A DNA stretch of 40,682 bases. Origin: Pseudomonadota bacterium. GTDB lineage: Bacteria; Pseudomonadota; Gammaproteobacteria; Burkholderiales; Rhodocyclaceae. The stretch is taken from positions 1-40,682 of the forward strand of contig JAPLQT010000073.1 of NCBI GenBank assembly GCA_026399515.1, written 5' to 3'. This document shows, in pieces, positions 8,307-16,906 of this stretch (its first letter is position 1; each line of letters starts with the position of its first letter). A program made the position numbers and the translations under genes. A model generated the notes under the pieces. The model was not told where the DNA came from, did no database searches, and worked only from the letters and a program-made list of their open reading frames with translations.

Positions 8307-10475
8307 TCAGTAGTTCAGGGTCAGCTTCAGGTTGACGGTGCGCGGAACGTTGGGGTAGCGCACCTGTGTTTGCAAAGACGGGATGCTGAATCCGAACATC
8401 GGCCAGTAGTCGTCCTTCAGATTGTTGCCAATCAGCTCAAGCTTCCACTTACCGCCGCCGCCCGCTACGCCGAGGCGAGCGCCGAGGCTGGAATGTTCCG
8501 GAAGCACGCGCAGCGGATCCCAGGTTCCCCCACCTTCAGACCGGGCCGTATGGAAGTAATTGCCGCCCGCCGACCAGACCAGACCACCGGCGGGTTGGGC
8601 GAAATCGAAGCCCACCGTGTACTGCTGTTTCGGATTTGGCGCCAGTCGTGTCGTCGTGGAATTGCTGGAACCATCAAGTGTGCCCAGGTTGGCAAACAGC
8701 GTCAGGCTCTTGAGAGGCTTCCACAATGTTTCAACTTCCCAGCCGTTCATCTTTGCATCTATGGTGCTGGTGCCGAAGGACCCGCCGGTGTTCAGATAGG
8801 CGACCTGCTCGTCCTTGTACCTGTTGTCGAAATAGGTCACGTTGACGCGCACGGTACGGTTCAGCCATTCGGTCTTGGCCCCGATTTCGTAGGTGGTCAC
8901 GTATTCGGGGTTGAACGGCGATCCCGACGCTTCGGCGATAGTGCGTGCACCGCCGTTGTATCCGCCACCCCGGTAGCCTTGGGTAGCCGAAACGAACCCC
9001 AGCGCATCGTTGGTGAGTTTGTAGTCGAGGGCAACGCGCCACTGCGGAGCGGTCCAAGTCTTCTTCTGCTTGATGTTGAAGCCAGGGATAGGCGTCCCAG
9101 ACGGCGTGTCGGTATCGCTGAAGGCCGTCTGCGAGTATCCCACCACGTGAAAGTCCTTGGACTCCTGGGTCCAGCGCAGACCGCCGGTCAGGGTGGCGCG
9201 ATCCGATAGCTTCCAGGTCTCCTGGGTAAAGATCGCCGCGCTATTCTTGACCTGATCGAACAACTGGAAGCCCGGTAGCAGTCCGGCACTGGTTTGCACC
9301 GACAGCGGCAAGTACTGAAGGAAGTTGACGTGCCACAAGAAATCATTCTTCTCGCGCATGAAATAGGCGCCGACCATCCAGTTCATGTCGCCGCGCTGGC
9401 CGTTCAAATTGAATTCCTGGGTGAACTGAGTGTTCTTCAGTCGCTGGTGGGCATAGAAACGGCTCAAGGGTGTTCCGTCGACGTCCTGATTCAGAGCCTC
9501 CTCGAGGTCGCGGTAAGCGGTGATCGAACGAAAGTCCGCGCCCCACAGCGTCCCATGCAGATTGGCGGTGATCCCCTGGTTATCCACATTATCGTAGCGA
9601 TTCTTGACGTCGGAATAGAAGTTGCGCTTTTCAAATCCGGGCGTGGTGAATAGATCGACGCCGGCGGCGCTCCAGTAACTGACGGCGCCCGCCGGTATCG
9701 TCCGCGCCCTATTGATATCTCCGCTCAGCAGAATGTCCCAATCCTTGTTGAGCTTGGCCAGGAGATGGCCGCGGACGGTCTGACTGTCGTTGGCGTCGGC
9801 CTTGCTGCCTTCCGTCAGGCTGGTTTGGTAGCCGTCGTTCTTCGCCGACGTGAACACCAAGCGCGCCGCGATCTCATCTTTTCTGATCGGCAGATTCAAC
9901 GCCACGTTGAGGTCGCGTTCCTTGAAGGAACCCACCGTCCCGGCGATGGTCGCCTGGAATCCGGCGCCGAGATCCGGCTTGTTGGTGACCACCTTGATCG
10001 CCCCCGCGGGTGAGTTGGCACCGTACAGGGTGCCCTGAGGACCACGCAATACTTCGACCCGCTCGACGTCGAAGAAGTCCCGGTTTGCGCCTAGCGAACG
10101 CGTCAGGAAAACATCGTCCACGTAGATCCCGATCGCCGGATCCTGGGAGAACACGGCGTTGGCCGTGCCGATCGAACGGATATAGGCGGTAAAGGTATTC
10201 ATGGAACCGACGTTCAAGATCACGAAATTCGGAATCGCGTTTTGCAACGTATTGACACTGGTGACGTTCAGGCTGTCCAACGCCTCTTGGCTCAGGGCCG
10301 TAACAGTCACCGGAACGTCCTGAAGCTTTTCCTTGCGCTTTTGCGCGGTCACGACGATCACGGCAATCGAGGCATCGCTGGCGGCAGGCTGCGCCGTCTG
10401 GGCCACCGCCGGAGCTGACGAAAACATCGCCCCGATGCAGGCGGAAAGTACGGTTACACGAAACGCATTTCTCAT
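8307..10475 (-). CDS. TonB-dependent receptor, module copy 1
   Basis: Outer-membrane ligand-gated importer, 722 aa. It has a signal peptide (MRNAFRVTV through AVAQ, about 1-25), a TonB-box-like IAVIVVTAQ near 37-45, a plug domain beginning KRKEKLQDVPVTV and containing YVDDVFL and RGPQGTLYG, then a 22-strand-type beta-barrel ending in RTVNLKLTLNY with the terminal aromatic residue needed for barrel insertion. No SusD partner is present. A clear GAGGAG ribosome site precedes the ATG. The receptor at 19670-21838 has the same length, a nearly identical signal peptide and a matching upstream region. It probably imports the glycosylated substrate of this locus; sequence does not identify the ligand. 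Confidence 0.95.
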   Translation of the reverse strand: MRNAFRVTVLSACIGAMFSSAPAVAQTAQPAASDASIAVIVVTAQKRKEKLQDVPVTVTALSQEALDSLNVTSVNTLQNAIPNFVILNVGSMNTFTAYIRSIGTANAVFSQDPAIGIYVDDVFLTRSLGANRDFFDVERVEVLRGPQGTLYGANSPAGAIKVVTNKPDLGAGFQATIAGTVGSFKERDLNVALNLPIRKDEIAARLVFTSAKNDGYQTSLTEGSKADANDSQTVRGHLLAKLNKDWDILLSGDINRARTIPAGAVSYWSAAGVDLFTTPGFEKRNFYSDVKNRYDNVDNQGITANLHGTLWGADFRSITAYRDLEEALNQDVDGTPLSRFYAHQRLKNTQFTQEFNLNGQRGDMNWMVGAYFMREKNDFLWHVNFLQYLPLSVQTSAGLLPGFQLFDQVKNSAAIFTQETWKLSDRATLTGGLRWTQESKDFHVVGYSQTAFSDTDTPSGTPIPGFNIKQKKTWTAPQWRVALDYKLTNDALGFVSATQGYRGGGYNGGARTIAEASGSPFNPEYVTTYEIGAKTEWLNRTVRVNVTYFDNRYKDEQVAYLNTGGSFGTSTIDAKMNGWEVETLWKPLKSLTLFANLGTLDGSSNSTTTRLAPNPKQQYTVGFDFAQPAGGLVWSAGGNYFHTARSEGGGTWDPLRVLPEHSSLGARLGVAGGGGKWKLELIGNNLKDDYWPMFGFSIPSLQTQVRYPNVPRTVNLKLTLNY

Positions 10476-10640
10476 GGTGGTCTCCTCGGTAGCGACAAGC
10501 TAATTGGTTTGGGTCTGCGTCGCCTCACCTTTGCCTTAACGGTCATTAGCGAACAGCGAATCGAAAGCTAACACCGTAACAAACAAAAAAGCAACAGTAA
10601 CGAGCCATTTCGATCAATATCGATCATATTGTGTTGTAAA
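10476..10640 (-). promoter_or_regulatory. Upstream control region of TonB receptor 1
   Basis: Blocks shared with the region before receptor 2, in the same order: GGTCTGCGTCGCCTCACC (plus-strand orientation), an AACAAAAA-like run followed by CAACAGTAACG, and TCGATCAATATCGATCA (10610-10626). The last is a 7-bp direct repeat TCGATCA spaced 10 bp apart, roughly one helical turn. Its near edge is 135 nt from the start codon in both genes. This looks like a shared operator and promoter; the regulator is unknown. Confidence 0.6.
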
Positions 10641-10688
10641 AAGACCACAATTCGCTCATTAGACGTCGTGGACAACAGCTCGCGCCGA

Positions 10689-11687
10689 TCAGAACGCTGC
10701 AACGCGCTCAACGACCCAATAGCTCGCCAGACCACCTATCGCATATGGCGGGATCCTCCACAGCCAGTCCGCTTGCGGTCCCGAATGGCGGCGCAACGCC
10801 CGGCGCCACGCGGCGATGACCAAGAGTACGGCTCCAACAAACATCAACTGGCCAATTTCAACCCCGACGTTGAAGAACAGCAGCGCCACCGGTATCGACA
10901 GCGGCGGCAAGCCTACTTCCGCCAGCGCACTGGCAAAGCCCAGCCCGTGCAACAGCCCGAAGGTGAACGCCACTGCCCATGGGTAGCGCTGCGTCAGCCC
11001 GGGCCGTCCCTGTCGCCCGTGTACGATCTCGCCTGCAACGAAGACGATGCTCAACGCGATCGCAGCTTCAACCGGCGGGCCGGGCACATGCACGAAGCCG
11101 AGCGCCGCAGCGGCCAAGGTGAGGCTGTGCGCAAGCGTGAATGCGGTAACGGTCGCGATGAGCCGGCGCGCACCGTCCACCAGGAGCACAAGCGCCAGCA
11201 CGAACAACAGATGGTCGAAGCCGCTCAGGATATGTTCGATGCCCAGCACGGTGTAGGTCTGCATTACCTCCAGCGCACCCGGGCTCGAGGTGAAGGCCAC
11301 GCGAGGGTCGAGTGGCAGCACGCGACCGACTTGCGCCGTGCCGTCGCTGCGCGCCAACCGCACCAGCACGTCGATGCGATTCAGCGACAAGTCGGGAAAC
11401 TGCACCGTCTTCCCGGCCAGCCCGCCGGCGACCCGGATCCGCCAGCGCTGCACCGCCGTGCCCCCGGCGAAGCTGCTGTGCACCGGTGCAAGCATTTCTG
11501 TCTCGGGTGGAAACTGCGGGCGCAACTTCAGCGGCGTCTGTTCATCCAGCGCCGGTACCTTCCACTGCACGTCGTAGGTGGTGACGTCGACCTGTGTCAG
11601 TTGCAAATAGGCAGGGCGAAACTCGTCCGCAACGGCGGGCAGCGCCGCGCCAAGAAGGAAAAACGCAACCACGAAGCAACGACTCAT
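10689..11687 (-). CDS. HupE/UreJ-like membrane protein
   Basis: 332-aa membrane protein with a cleavable signal peptide (about 1-20, ending AVAD). A periplasmic beta-rich domain (about 21-145) is followed by a C-terminal membrane region with His-rich helices: GIEHILSGFDHLLF (about 149-162), a helix containing HSLTL, FGLLHGLGFA and FNVGVEIGQL. These are hallmarks of the HupE/UreJ family, members of which are linked to nickel or metal handling; this two-domain form is of unknown function. The start is fixed by an ATGA overlap with the ppiC-like stop (11684-11687). It is the last gene of the DUF3604-PpiC-HupE run. Confidence 0.85.
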   Translation of the reverse strand: MSRCFVVAFFLLGAALPAVADEFRPAYLQLTQVDVTTYDVQWKVPALDEQTPLKLRPQFPPETEMLAPVHSSFAGGTAVQRWRIRVAGGLAGKTVQFPDLSLNRIDVLVRLARSDGTAQVGRVLPLDPRVAFTSSPGALEVMQTYTVLGIEHILSGFDHLLFVLALVLLVDGARRLIATVTAFTLAHSLTLAAAALGFVHVPGPPVEAAIALSIVFVAGEIVHGRQGRPGLTQRYPWAVAFTFGLLHGLGFASALAEVGLPPLSIPVALLFFNVGVEIGQLMFVGAVLLVIAAWRRALRRHSGPQADWLWRIPPYAIGGLASYWVVERVAAF

Positions 11688-12514
11688 GGCTGCGACGCCC
11701 TTGCCTGCGCTAGCTTCGTTTCAATCACCACCTCGTAGCTGCGGCGCAGATTTTCATAACTCTCGCTGCGAGATCGGTTCCGGCGCTCGTTCTCCCACTC
11801 GCGTGCCACCTGCTGGCGCACGGCATCCAATGGCGGCATTGTCGCGGGCGCAAACGCGGAGATGCGCACCAGATGCGCGCCCATACCCGACGCAATCGGG
11901 CCCGATTGCGTCGGGTATGGGCGCGCATCTGGTGCGCATCTCCGCGTTTGCGCCCGCGACAATGCCGCCATCGTCGGTTGTCCCAGCCGGGCTGGGTCGA
12001 CACCGCGTGCAAGCGCCGTCCTGGCGGCCGCGACGGCGCGTTCAAGCTCGGCCACCGACTTCGAACCGTCGAAGTAGACCTGCTCGAAGCTTACCGTCGC
12101 CGGAAACATTAACCGGCGTGTATTCTGCGTCATATAGGCGGACAGCTCGGCATCGGTCGGTATGCCGCGCGCCGTCTGTTCCTCGGAAATGATCTCGAGC
12201 TTCTGGCGTACACGCCGTTTGATCACCGGGTCATCGCGGTCGAGACCGAGAGCCTGTCCTTCGCGATACAGGATCTCGTCACGCACATACTCTTCCATGA
12301 GGCTTGACAACTCCTGCTCGCTGGCCGGCCGGTTCCAGCGCGCCTGGTGCTGACGCGCGATGTCGTCAGCCACAGCCTGGCTAACGACGATGCGCTCGCC
12401 AGCCTTGTTGGTCGGGCCGAACCGGTCATAAACCGCAAACAGGATCACGCCGATCAGCGCAAAGTGCAGGATCGGCTCACGCAGCCAGCGGCCCGGTTCA
12501 GACGCATTCGTCAT
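11684..12514 (-). CDS. PpiC-like peptidyl-prolyl isomerase family protein, disrupted by a palindrome
   Basis: 276-aa membrane-anchored parvulin-type protein. An N-terminal anchor (about 10-30) is followed by a SurA-N-like helical region (EQELSSLMEEYVRDEILYRE and nearby) and the C-terminal end of a parvulin domain (GPIASGMGAHLVRI). The ATG at 12514 is chosen because it forms an ATGA overlap with the DUF3604 stop. Between LGQPT and GPIASG, where family members carry about 35-40 residues of the isomerase fold, this protein has 23 unrelated residues. These are the antisense reading of the sequence just downstream, created by a 142-bp palindrome (11830-11971). The frame stays open, but the domain is probably damaged if the sequence is real, or the assembly is wrong here. 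Confidence 0.8.
   Translation of the reverse strand: MTNASEPGRWLREPILHFALIGVILFAVYDRFGPTNKAGERIVVSQAVADDIARQHQARWNRPASEQELSSLMEEYVRDEILYREGQALGLDRDDPVIKRRVRQKLEIISEEQTARGIPTDAELSAYMTQNTRRLMFPATVSFEQVYFDGSKSVAELERAVAAARTALARGVDPARLGQPTMAALSRAQTRRCAPDARPYPTQSGPIASGMGAHLVRISAFAPATMPPLDAVRQQVAREWENERRNRSRSESYENLRRSYEVVIETKLAQARASQP
11830..11971. repeat. 142-bp perfect palindrome inside the ppiC-like gene
   Basis: The two 71-nt arms (11830-11900 and 11901-11971) are exact reverse complements with no spacer; the centre reads AATCGGG|CCCGATT. The right flank stops matching at 11972/11829. In the gene's reading direction the second arm encodes conserved parvulin sequence, so the first arm is the inverted intruder. 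Perfect zero-loop palindromes this long are unstable in cells, so an assembly or amplification chimera is a serious alternative to a biological event. Confidence 0.97.
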
Positions 12515-14412
12515 TTCGGTGAGTACCATATCGGCGAACTCCAGGCGCGTTCCTGCACAGCGGCCGGAACGCCTTCGAGCAAAGGCAAGCCGGCCTTCAC
12601 CGCATCATAAGTGCTCCAACGCGGCGTCGGAATCTCCAGCGCGCGCGCGTAGTAGAGGGCGTGCTGCTGCGGGTCGAACTCCCTGTCCGTCCAACTGCCG
12701 ATCAATGCCGCGCTGCCGATCGTGTTGCGGTACCTGGCCATCTTCAGGTCGACCGTGTTGCCGACCGGCGGCAATTTGCCGTTCGCGCCCGGCTTGCGGT
12801 CACCCGACCAGACCACGTCGATTATCTTCTCGTGCGGCTTGCCGTCCTTGTCCGCCCAGCCCTTGATGATCTGGATGCGATCGAGGTTCGCCCCATCCGG
12901 ATCTTTCGTCGCCTGCACGGCAAAGGTCGGCGCGGCGCTGTTTGTGGGTAGATCCGATCCCATTGGTATGCCCTTGGCATAGCCCTGCCGCACCATCGCG
13001 ACCGGATCCTTCGGGTTCGCGCTCAGGCCGCCGCCGAAGAAACGCAGCTTGATGCGCGTGCCGCTGGTAGCGAAGGTCTCCCTGCGATTCATGGCGTCCC
13101 AGATCGCCTCGCGCGTATTCTCCTCGGCCCATACGCCTGTGAGCGCTCCCGGGTTGAGATCTTTGGCTTCCGCCCAGCCCTGAATCCCGCCCTCGCGGCG
13201 GCCCGGCACCGTACCGTCGGTCGTACCGTGCGCGCCGTTCCAGTCATACTCTTCCGCGTCACCGGCCAGGCCGTTGTGGCCGTCGGTGCCACCGACAAAA
13301 CCAAGCTTGTAGGGGTTGACACCCAGCGTCCGCTCATAGACCAGGCCCTGAATGACTGCCGCGCGAACGAAGTTCCGTCTATCGAGCGGCAGGCCGCTGA
13401 ACCTGGCAATCGAGTCGGCGTTCTCGAAGTCCGCGAACTCGTCGCCGCCCCAGATATTGCGGTGAACCTCAGAGTTTCCCTTGACCTGCATGATCTCGAT
13501 CAGCTTCTCGAAGTGCGCACGCTTGCGCGCATACGCCGCATCAATCGCCTTTCCGTAGCCGTCCACGGCGGCAAACATCATCGTCTTGCTGCCATTCGAG
13601 TTGTGTGGAATGGCCAGCACCCTCATGCCTTTAGCCTCGAGGCCGGTCATCCAGTCCCACAGACCGTCTTCACGGTTGATGTCGATGTAGCTCATCGGCG
13701 TGTCGGGCACGTTGGCGTCCCGAAAGAACACGTTGCGGTGCAGGTTGGCGCCGCCCGGCGCAGCGCTCCACTCGTAGGCGATGAGCGTGGTGAAGCGACC
13801 CGGATCGTTTTGCTCCTGAGCGGCGTCGATGGTGACCTTCCAGGCACTTCGTGTGGTTTCAGGCCCTGCGTAGAACGACAGGTGTTGCGGTGTCAGCCCG
13901 CGAGTACTCTCGACGAGATATTTCTCCACCCACCTCACCCTCTCCTCACGCTTGGTGTGACCGCGCAGGTCCACGAGCGCCGGGTTGTCGTAGCCCGGGG
14001 CGCCCGGGTTACCGGTCGAGAACATTTCGCCCAGGTATTCGGCATGGTCGGTCACAGCCGCCCAGTCGAGAGGCTTGCTAATGCGGTAGGTCTGTCCATT
14101 GACTTCAACCGGCTGACCCTTGGCGAACCGATACGCGTCTGTAGGCTTCAGTCGTGTGCCCCAGAGGTAAGCGTCCAACGAATACGATGTATGGACGTGC
14201 TGCTCACCGAAGTACGCGTTCTTGAGCGGATTCGGCGCCGGCCGCGCCGGAACTGCCACCTGTGCGGCCATCAGGGCAACGGATGGCGCGACCGCCACCG
14301 GTATCGCAGCCTGCTTCTGATCGGCGCCTCCGCGGCAGCTTGCAACCGCGACGAACAGCACCAACGCGACTCGTCGGCGCGCAATTGCTCTATGGGCTGA
14401 AATGGCTGTCAT
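12511..14412 (-). CDS. DUF3604 domain-containing lipoprotein
   Basis: 633 aa. The start at 14412 is decided by a strong AGGAGGT ribosome site 8 nt upstream; a longer frame to 14448 has none. The N-terminus has the Arg-rich region and hydrophobic core of a signal peptide ending in VASC, a lipobox-like site that would anchor the protein at Cys26. The body is DUF3604, a PHP-like metal-dependent fold: EQHVHTSYSLDA near the start, then WAAVTDHAEYLG, HRNVFF, AIPHNSNGS and GGTDGHNG carry probable metal ligands. Function is unknown. The start overlaps the glycosidase gene by 23 nt and the stop overlaps the ppiC-like start (ATGA), so it is translated with the uptake module. DUF3604, PpiC-like and HupE-like genes form one coupled group here. 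Confidence 0.88.
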   Translation of the reverse strand: MTAISAHRAIARRRVALVLFVAVASCRGGADQKQAAIPVAVAPSVALMAAQVAVPARPAPNPLKNAYFGEQHVHTSYSLDAYLWGTRLKPTDAYRFAKGQPVEVNGQTYRISKPLDWAAVTDHAEYLGEMFSTGNPGAPGYDNPALVDLRGHTKREERVRWVEKYLVESTRGLTPQHLSFYAGPETTRSAWKVTIDAAQEQNDPGRFTTLIAYEWSAAPGGANLHRNVFFRDANVPDTPMSYIDINREDGLWDWMTGLEAKGMRVLAIPHNSNGSKTMMFAAVDGYGKAIDAAYARKRAHFEKLIEIMQVKGNSEVHRNIWGGDEFADFENADSIARFSGLPLDRRNFVRAAVIQGLVYERTLGVNPYKLGFVGGTDGHNGLAGDAEEYDWNGAHGTTDGTVPGRREGGIQGWAEAKDLNPGALTGVWAEENTREAIWDAMNRRETFATSGTRIKLRFFGGGLSANPKDPVAMVRQGYAKGIPMGSDLPTNSAAPTFAVQATKDPDGANLDRIQIIKGWADKDGKPHEKIIDVVWSGDRKPGANGKLPPVGNTVDLKMARYRNTIGSAALIGSWTDREFDPQQHALYYARALEIPTPRWSTYDAVKAGLPLLEGVPAAVQERAWSSPIWYSPK

Positions 14413-16906
14413 CGATCTTACCTCCTGGCATTGCCGTCCTGATCCCATTGAGGAATACGTGCTCGCCGGCTCCGACCGAGGTTACGCTGGAGGTTATCGG
14501 ACATTGAACCTCGGCTTCGCACCCTGCCGGCAGGTTCACTTGCAGCCAGACATCGTCTTCCCGCCGTTGCCAGTGAACCAGCACTTCCCCATGCGGCGTC
14601 GGATAACGTCCGCGGGCCCATTGGAGTCCTGCGATGTGTGGCACGATGCGCAGCCGCCGGAAGCCTTCGGCGATGGGCGTTACGCCCAGGATATCGGTGG
14701 ACAGGTCGAATGTCGGCGTCGCCGACCAGGCGTGGCATTTGCTCGTGACTGGATCAAGTTGCCAGGTCTCGCGGAAGGTGCTTTCCCCATCTACCAGCAT
14801 TTCCCCCCAGCGCGTGCGAAGGTTGTTCACTATTTGGTCGATGTTGCCTGACCTGCGCAATGCCGCATGCAGAAAATGGGAATGGAAAGCTTGTGCCAGC
14901 ACGACCTGGGTCTCCTCATCGAAGGGCGTCCTGTTGCCTTCGTGGTCCAGGGCATGGGTCAATACCAGGCGTTGGGGATCCAGTATTGCGGGCCAAATTC
15001 GGTCCCAGCGATTTTCCAGCGCGATATCCAGCGCGATGACTATGGCATTGGACTGCTGGCTGATTCTGCGGCTCGGCCGGCCGCGGTAGCGCGAATCGAC
15101 ATAGACCCCGCGATCTTCATCCCAGAGCAGTCCATTGATTGCCGCACTGACACGCTTGGCCATTGCATCATGTTTGGTAGCCGCCCGCGCGTGGCCGACG
15201 ATGTTTGCCAACCTCGACGCGACGCGGAGTGCCGCCACGAATTGCGCGTTGAGCGTGGTGACCTGACCCTTCCTGTCGGTCTCGGCCCAATCAACGAACA
15301 CCCAGTGCGGCACTTCCGTGAGCAAGTCTTCGTCATCGAGATAGTGTTCGAACCAGCGCAAGGCCTTGGCCACCGAATGGTAGATGTCGTCGACGATCTC
15401 CGGATCGTCGGCATACATCAGGTAGTCGCCGATCATCATGATCCAGAGCAGGCAGAAGTCCGGGATGTTGGTGAAACACGCGACGCCAAAATCTCCGGGC
15501 GCAGCCAGCATAGTCAGGCCCTCCGGCCGCTGCGAGTCGCTCATCTGGCGAAGCAGGCGGGCGGCAAGACGGGTATCGCCGAAGGCCGCGTAGTTAAAGC
15601 GCGCTTGAACATAGACATCCATGTATTGCCGCTGTTCCCGCGACGGGCAATCGATGTAGGCATCATGCATGCACAGCCTCAGCGTGCGGGCGCCCACCTC
15701 CCAGAGGCGGTTCAGGACAGGATCGGAACACTCGAACGCCCCGCGTTCTTCCACCGGATAGCCCGTCCGAATGACTGTCACCGCCCGCACATGCAAGGGC
15801 TCCGCGGCATCGCGGAAGGTCAATTGCAAGTAGCGCAAGCCGTTCCATTCAAAGCGCTCCCAGGATTGCCGCCCCGCACGCATGACATAGCGATGCGCCA
15901 CAGGCGGATCGAAACCCGGAATGCCATCGAAGATGCGCACCCGTCCGTCCGGCAGCAGTTGCTCGCCAGGATAGAAATCAACCTCAGCGCCCGCCGGTCC
16001 TTCGACTTCGAAACCGATGTAGCCGGCGACCACCTCGCCGAAGTCATAGACAACAGAAATTCCGCGGCCCGGCGCGATGTCGAAAGTATCCAGTGCGGTG
16101 TTCGCACGGCAAGCGCTTAGCGGTCGCGACGTTTCGGCCAGCATGCGCGCAGCCACATCGTTGCCCTGAGTCACTGTTTCCACTTCGTGGCAACTGATCG
16201 GGCGGCCGAGCGCCCGCGGACCCTCTCGCTGCGCCGGAATATCACGATCCAATAGGTATTGGAAGGGAACGACGTCGCCGCTATAGTGACGGCCTGCGAC
16301 ACGAAGAATCTCCGCAATTTCCCAGACCGAATCGTCGAAGTCCGCCTCGGTCCATCCGTCCGGTAGCTGCCTTGCGTCGAAAACCTCCGACCAGCCGAGA
16401 CTGTTGGACGGCACATCGCGCTGCCACGCCTCCGCGTTCAGGCAACGCCATTCTTCACCAGTGTCGAGGCGCAAGTTGTGTCCGGGCGTAGCTACTTCGC
16501 CCTGCAGGAAGAGTCCGCCACAACCGAAAGCCCGCCCATGATCCCAGCCGGGCAACTCGTACCACGCGGTGTTGCGTCCATACGAGTGGGCAAGGATGGC
16601 GATCGCATTGCGCCCCGGTCGCAGATACGGTGCCAGATCATAGCGATCGACAAACCGATAAGCCGCGCTGCTGCGCGCCGGTCCGCGGCCTAATGCCACT
16701 CCATTGACGAAGATCCGGTAACGTCCGTCAGCGGTTGCCCAGACTGGGACGGAAGGAGGTATCTCGGTGATCTCGAAGGTCCTACGAAAATAGATGTGGC
16801 GATTCGCCTCTTCCAGCGAACGTGGCGTTGGAGGTGAAAACGTTACCTTGCCCAGGCCGCGCGGCCGCCAGATGAACTCTGCGCGCCGCCGAAAATCCCC
16901 GCTCAT
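14390..16906 (-). CDS. GH78-type glycoside hydrolase (alpha-L-rhamnosidase-like), copy 2
   Basis: 838-aa paralogue of the product at 2592-5063, alignable end to end from (R)RAEFIWRPRGLG to the C-terminal region. It has no signal peptide. The catalytic barrel has DCPSREQR (419-426; likely acid Glu424) and GESTFRETW (707-715; likely base Glu713), then SKCHAWSATPTFDLSTD as in copy 1. Differences cluster in the N-terminal sandwich regions (for example about 135-160 and 235-285), which may mean a different aglycone or linkage. Its ATG overlaps the alpha/beta hydrolase stop by 4 nt (16903-16906). Family is clear, sugar specificity is inferred. Confidence 0.88.
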   Translation of the reverse strand: MSGDFRRRAEFIWRPRGLGKVTFSPPTPRSLEEANRHIYFRRTFEITEIPPSVPVWATADGRYRIFVNGVALGRGPARSSAAYRFVDRYDLAPYLRPGRNAIAILAHSYGRNTAWYELPGWDHGRAFGCGGLFLQGEVATPGHNLRLDTGEEWRCLNAEAWQRDVPSNSLGWSEVFDARQLPDGWTEADFDDSVWEIAEILRVAGRHYSGDVVPFQYLLDRDIPAQREGPRALGRPISCHEVETVTQGNDVAARMLAETSRPLSACRANTALDTFDIAPGRGISVVYDFGEVVAGYIGFEVEGPAGAEVDFYPGEQLLPDGRVRIFDGIPGFDPPVAHRYVMRAGRQSWERFEWNGLRYLQLTFRDAAEPLHVRAVTVIRTGYPVEERGAFECSDPVLNRLWEVGARTLRLCMHDAYIDCPSREQRQYMDVYVQARFNYAAFGDTRLAARLLRQMSDSQRPEGLTMLAAPGDFGVACFTNIPDFCLLWIMMIGDYLMYADDPEIVDDIYHSVAKALRWFEHYLDDEDLLTEVPHWVFVDWAETDRKGQVTTLNAQFVAALRVASRLANIVGHARAATKHDAMAKRVSAAINGLLWDEDRGVYVDSRYRGRPSRRISQQSNAIVIALDIALENRWDRIWPAILDPQRLVLTHALDHEGNRTPFDEETQVVLAQAFHSHFLHAALRRSGNIDQIVNNLRTRWGEMLVDGESTFRETWQLDPVTSKCHAWSATPTFDLSTDILGVTPIAEGFRRLRIVPHIAGLQWARGRYPTPHGEVLVHWQRREDDVWLQVNLPAGCEAEVQCPITSSVTSVGAGEHVFLNGIRTAMPGGKIDDSHFSP

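Noticed and set aside
12515-12529. Longer start for the ppiC-like gene
   Set aside because: The ATGA overlap at 12511-12514 and the usual spacing pattern in this operon favour the shorter start.
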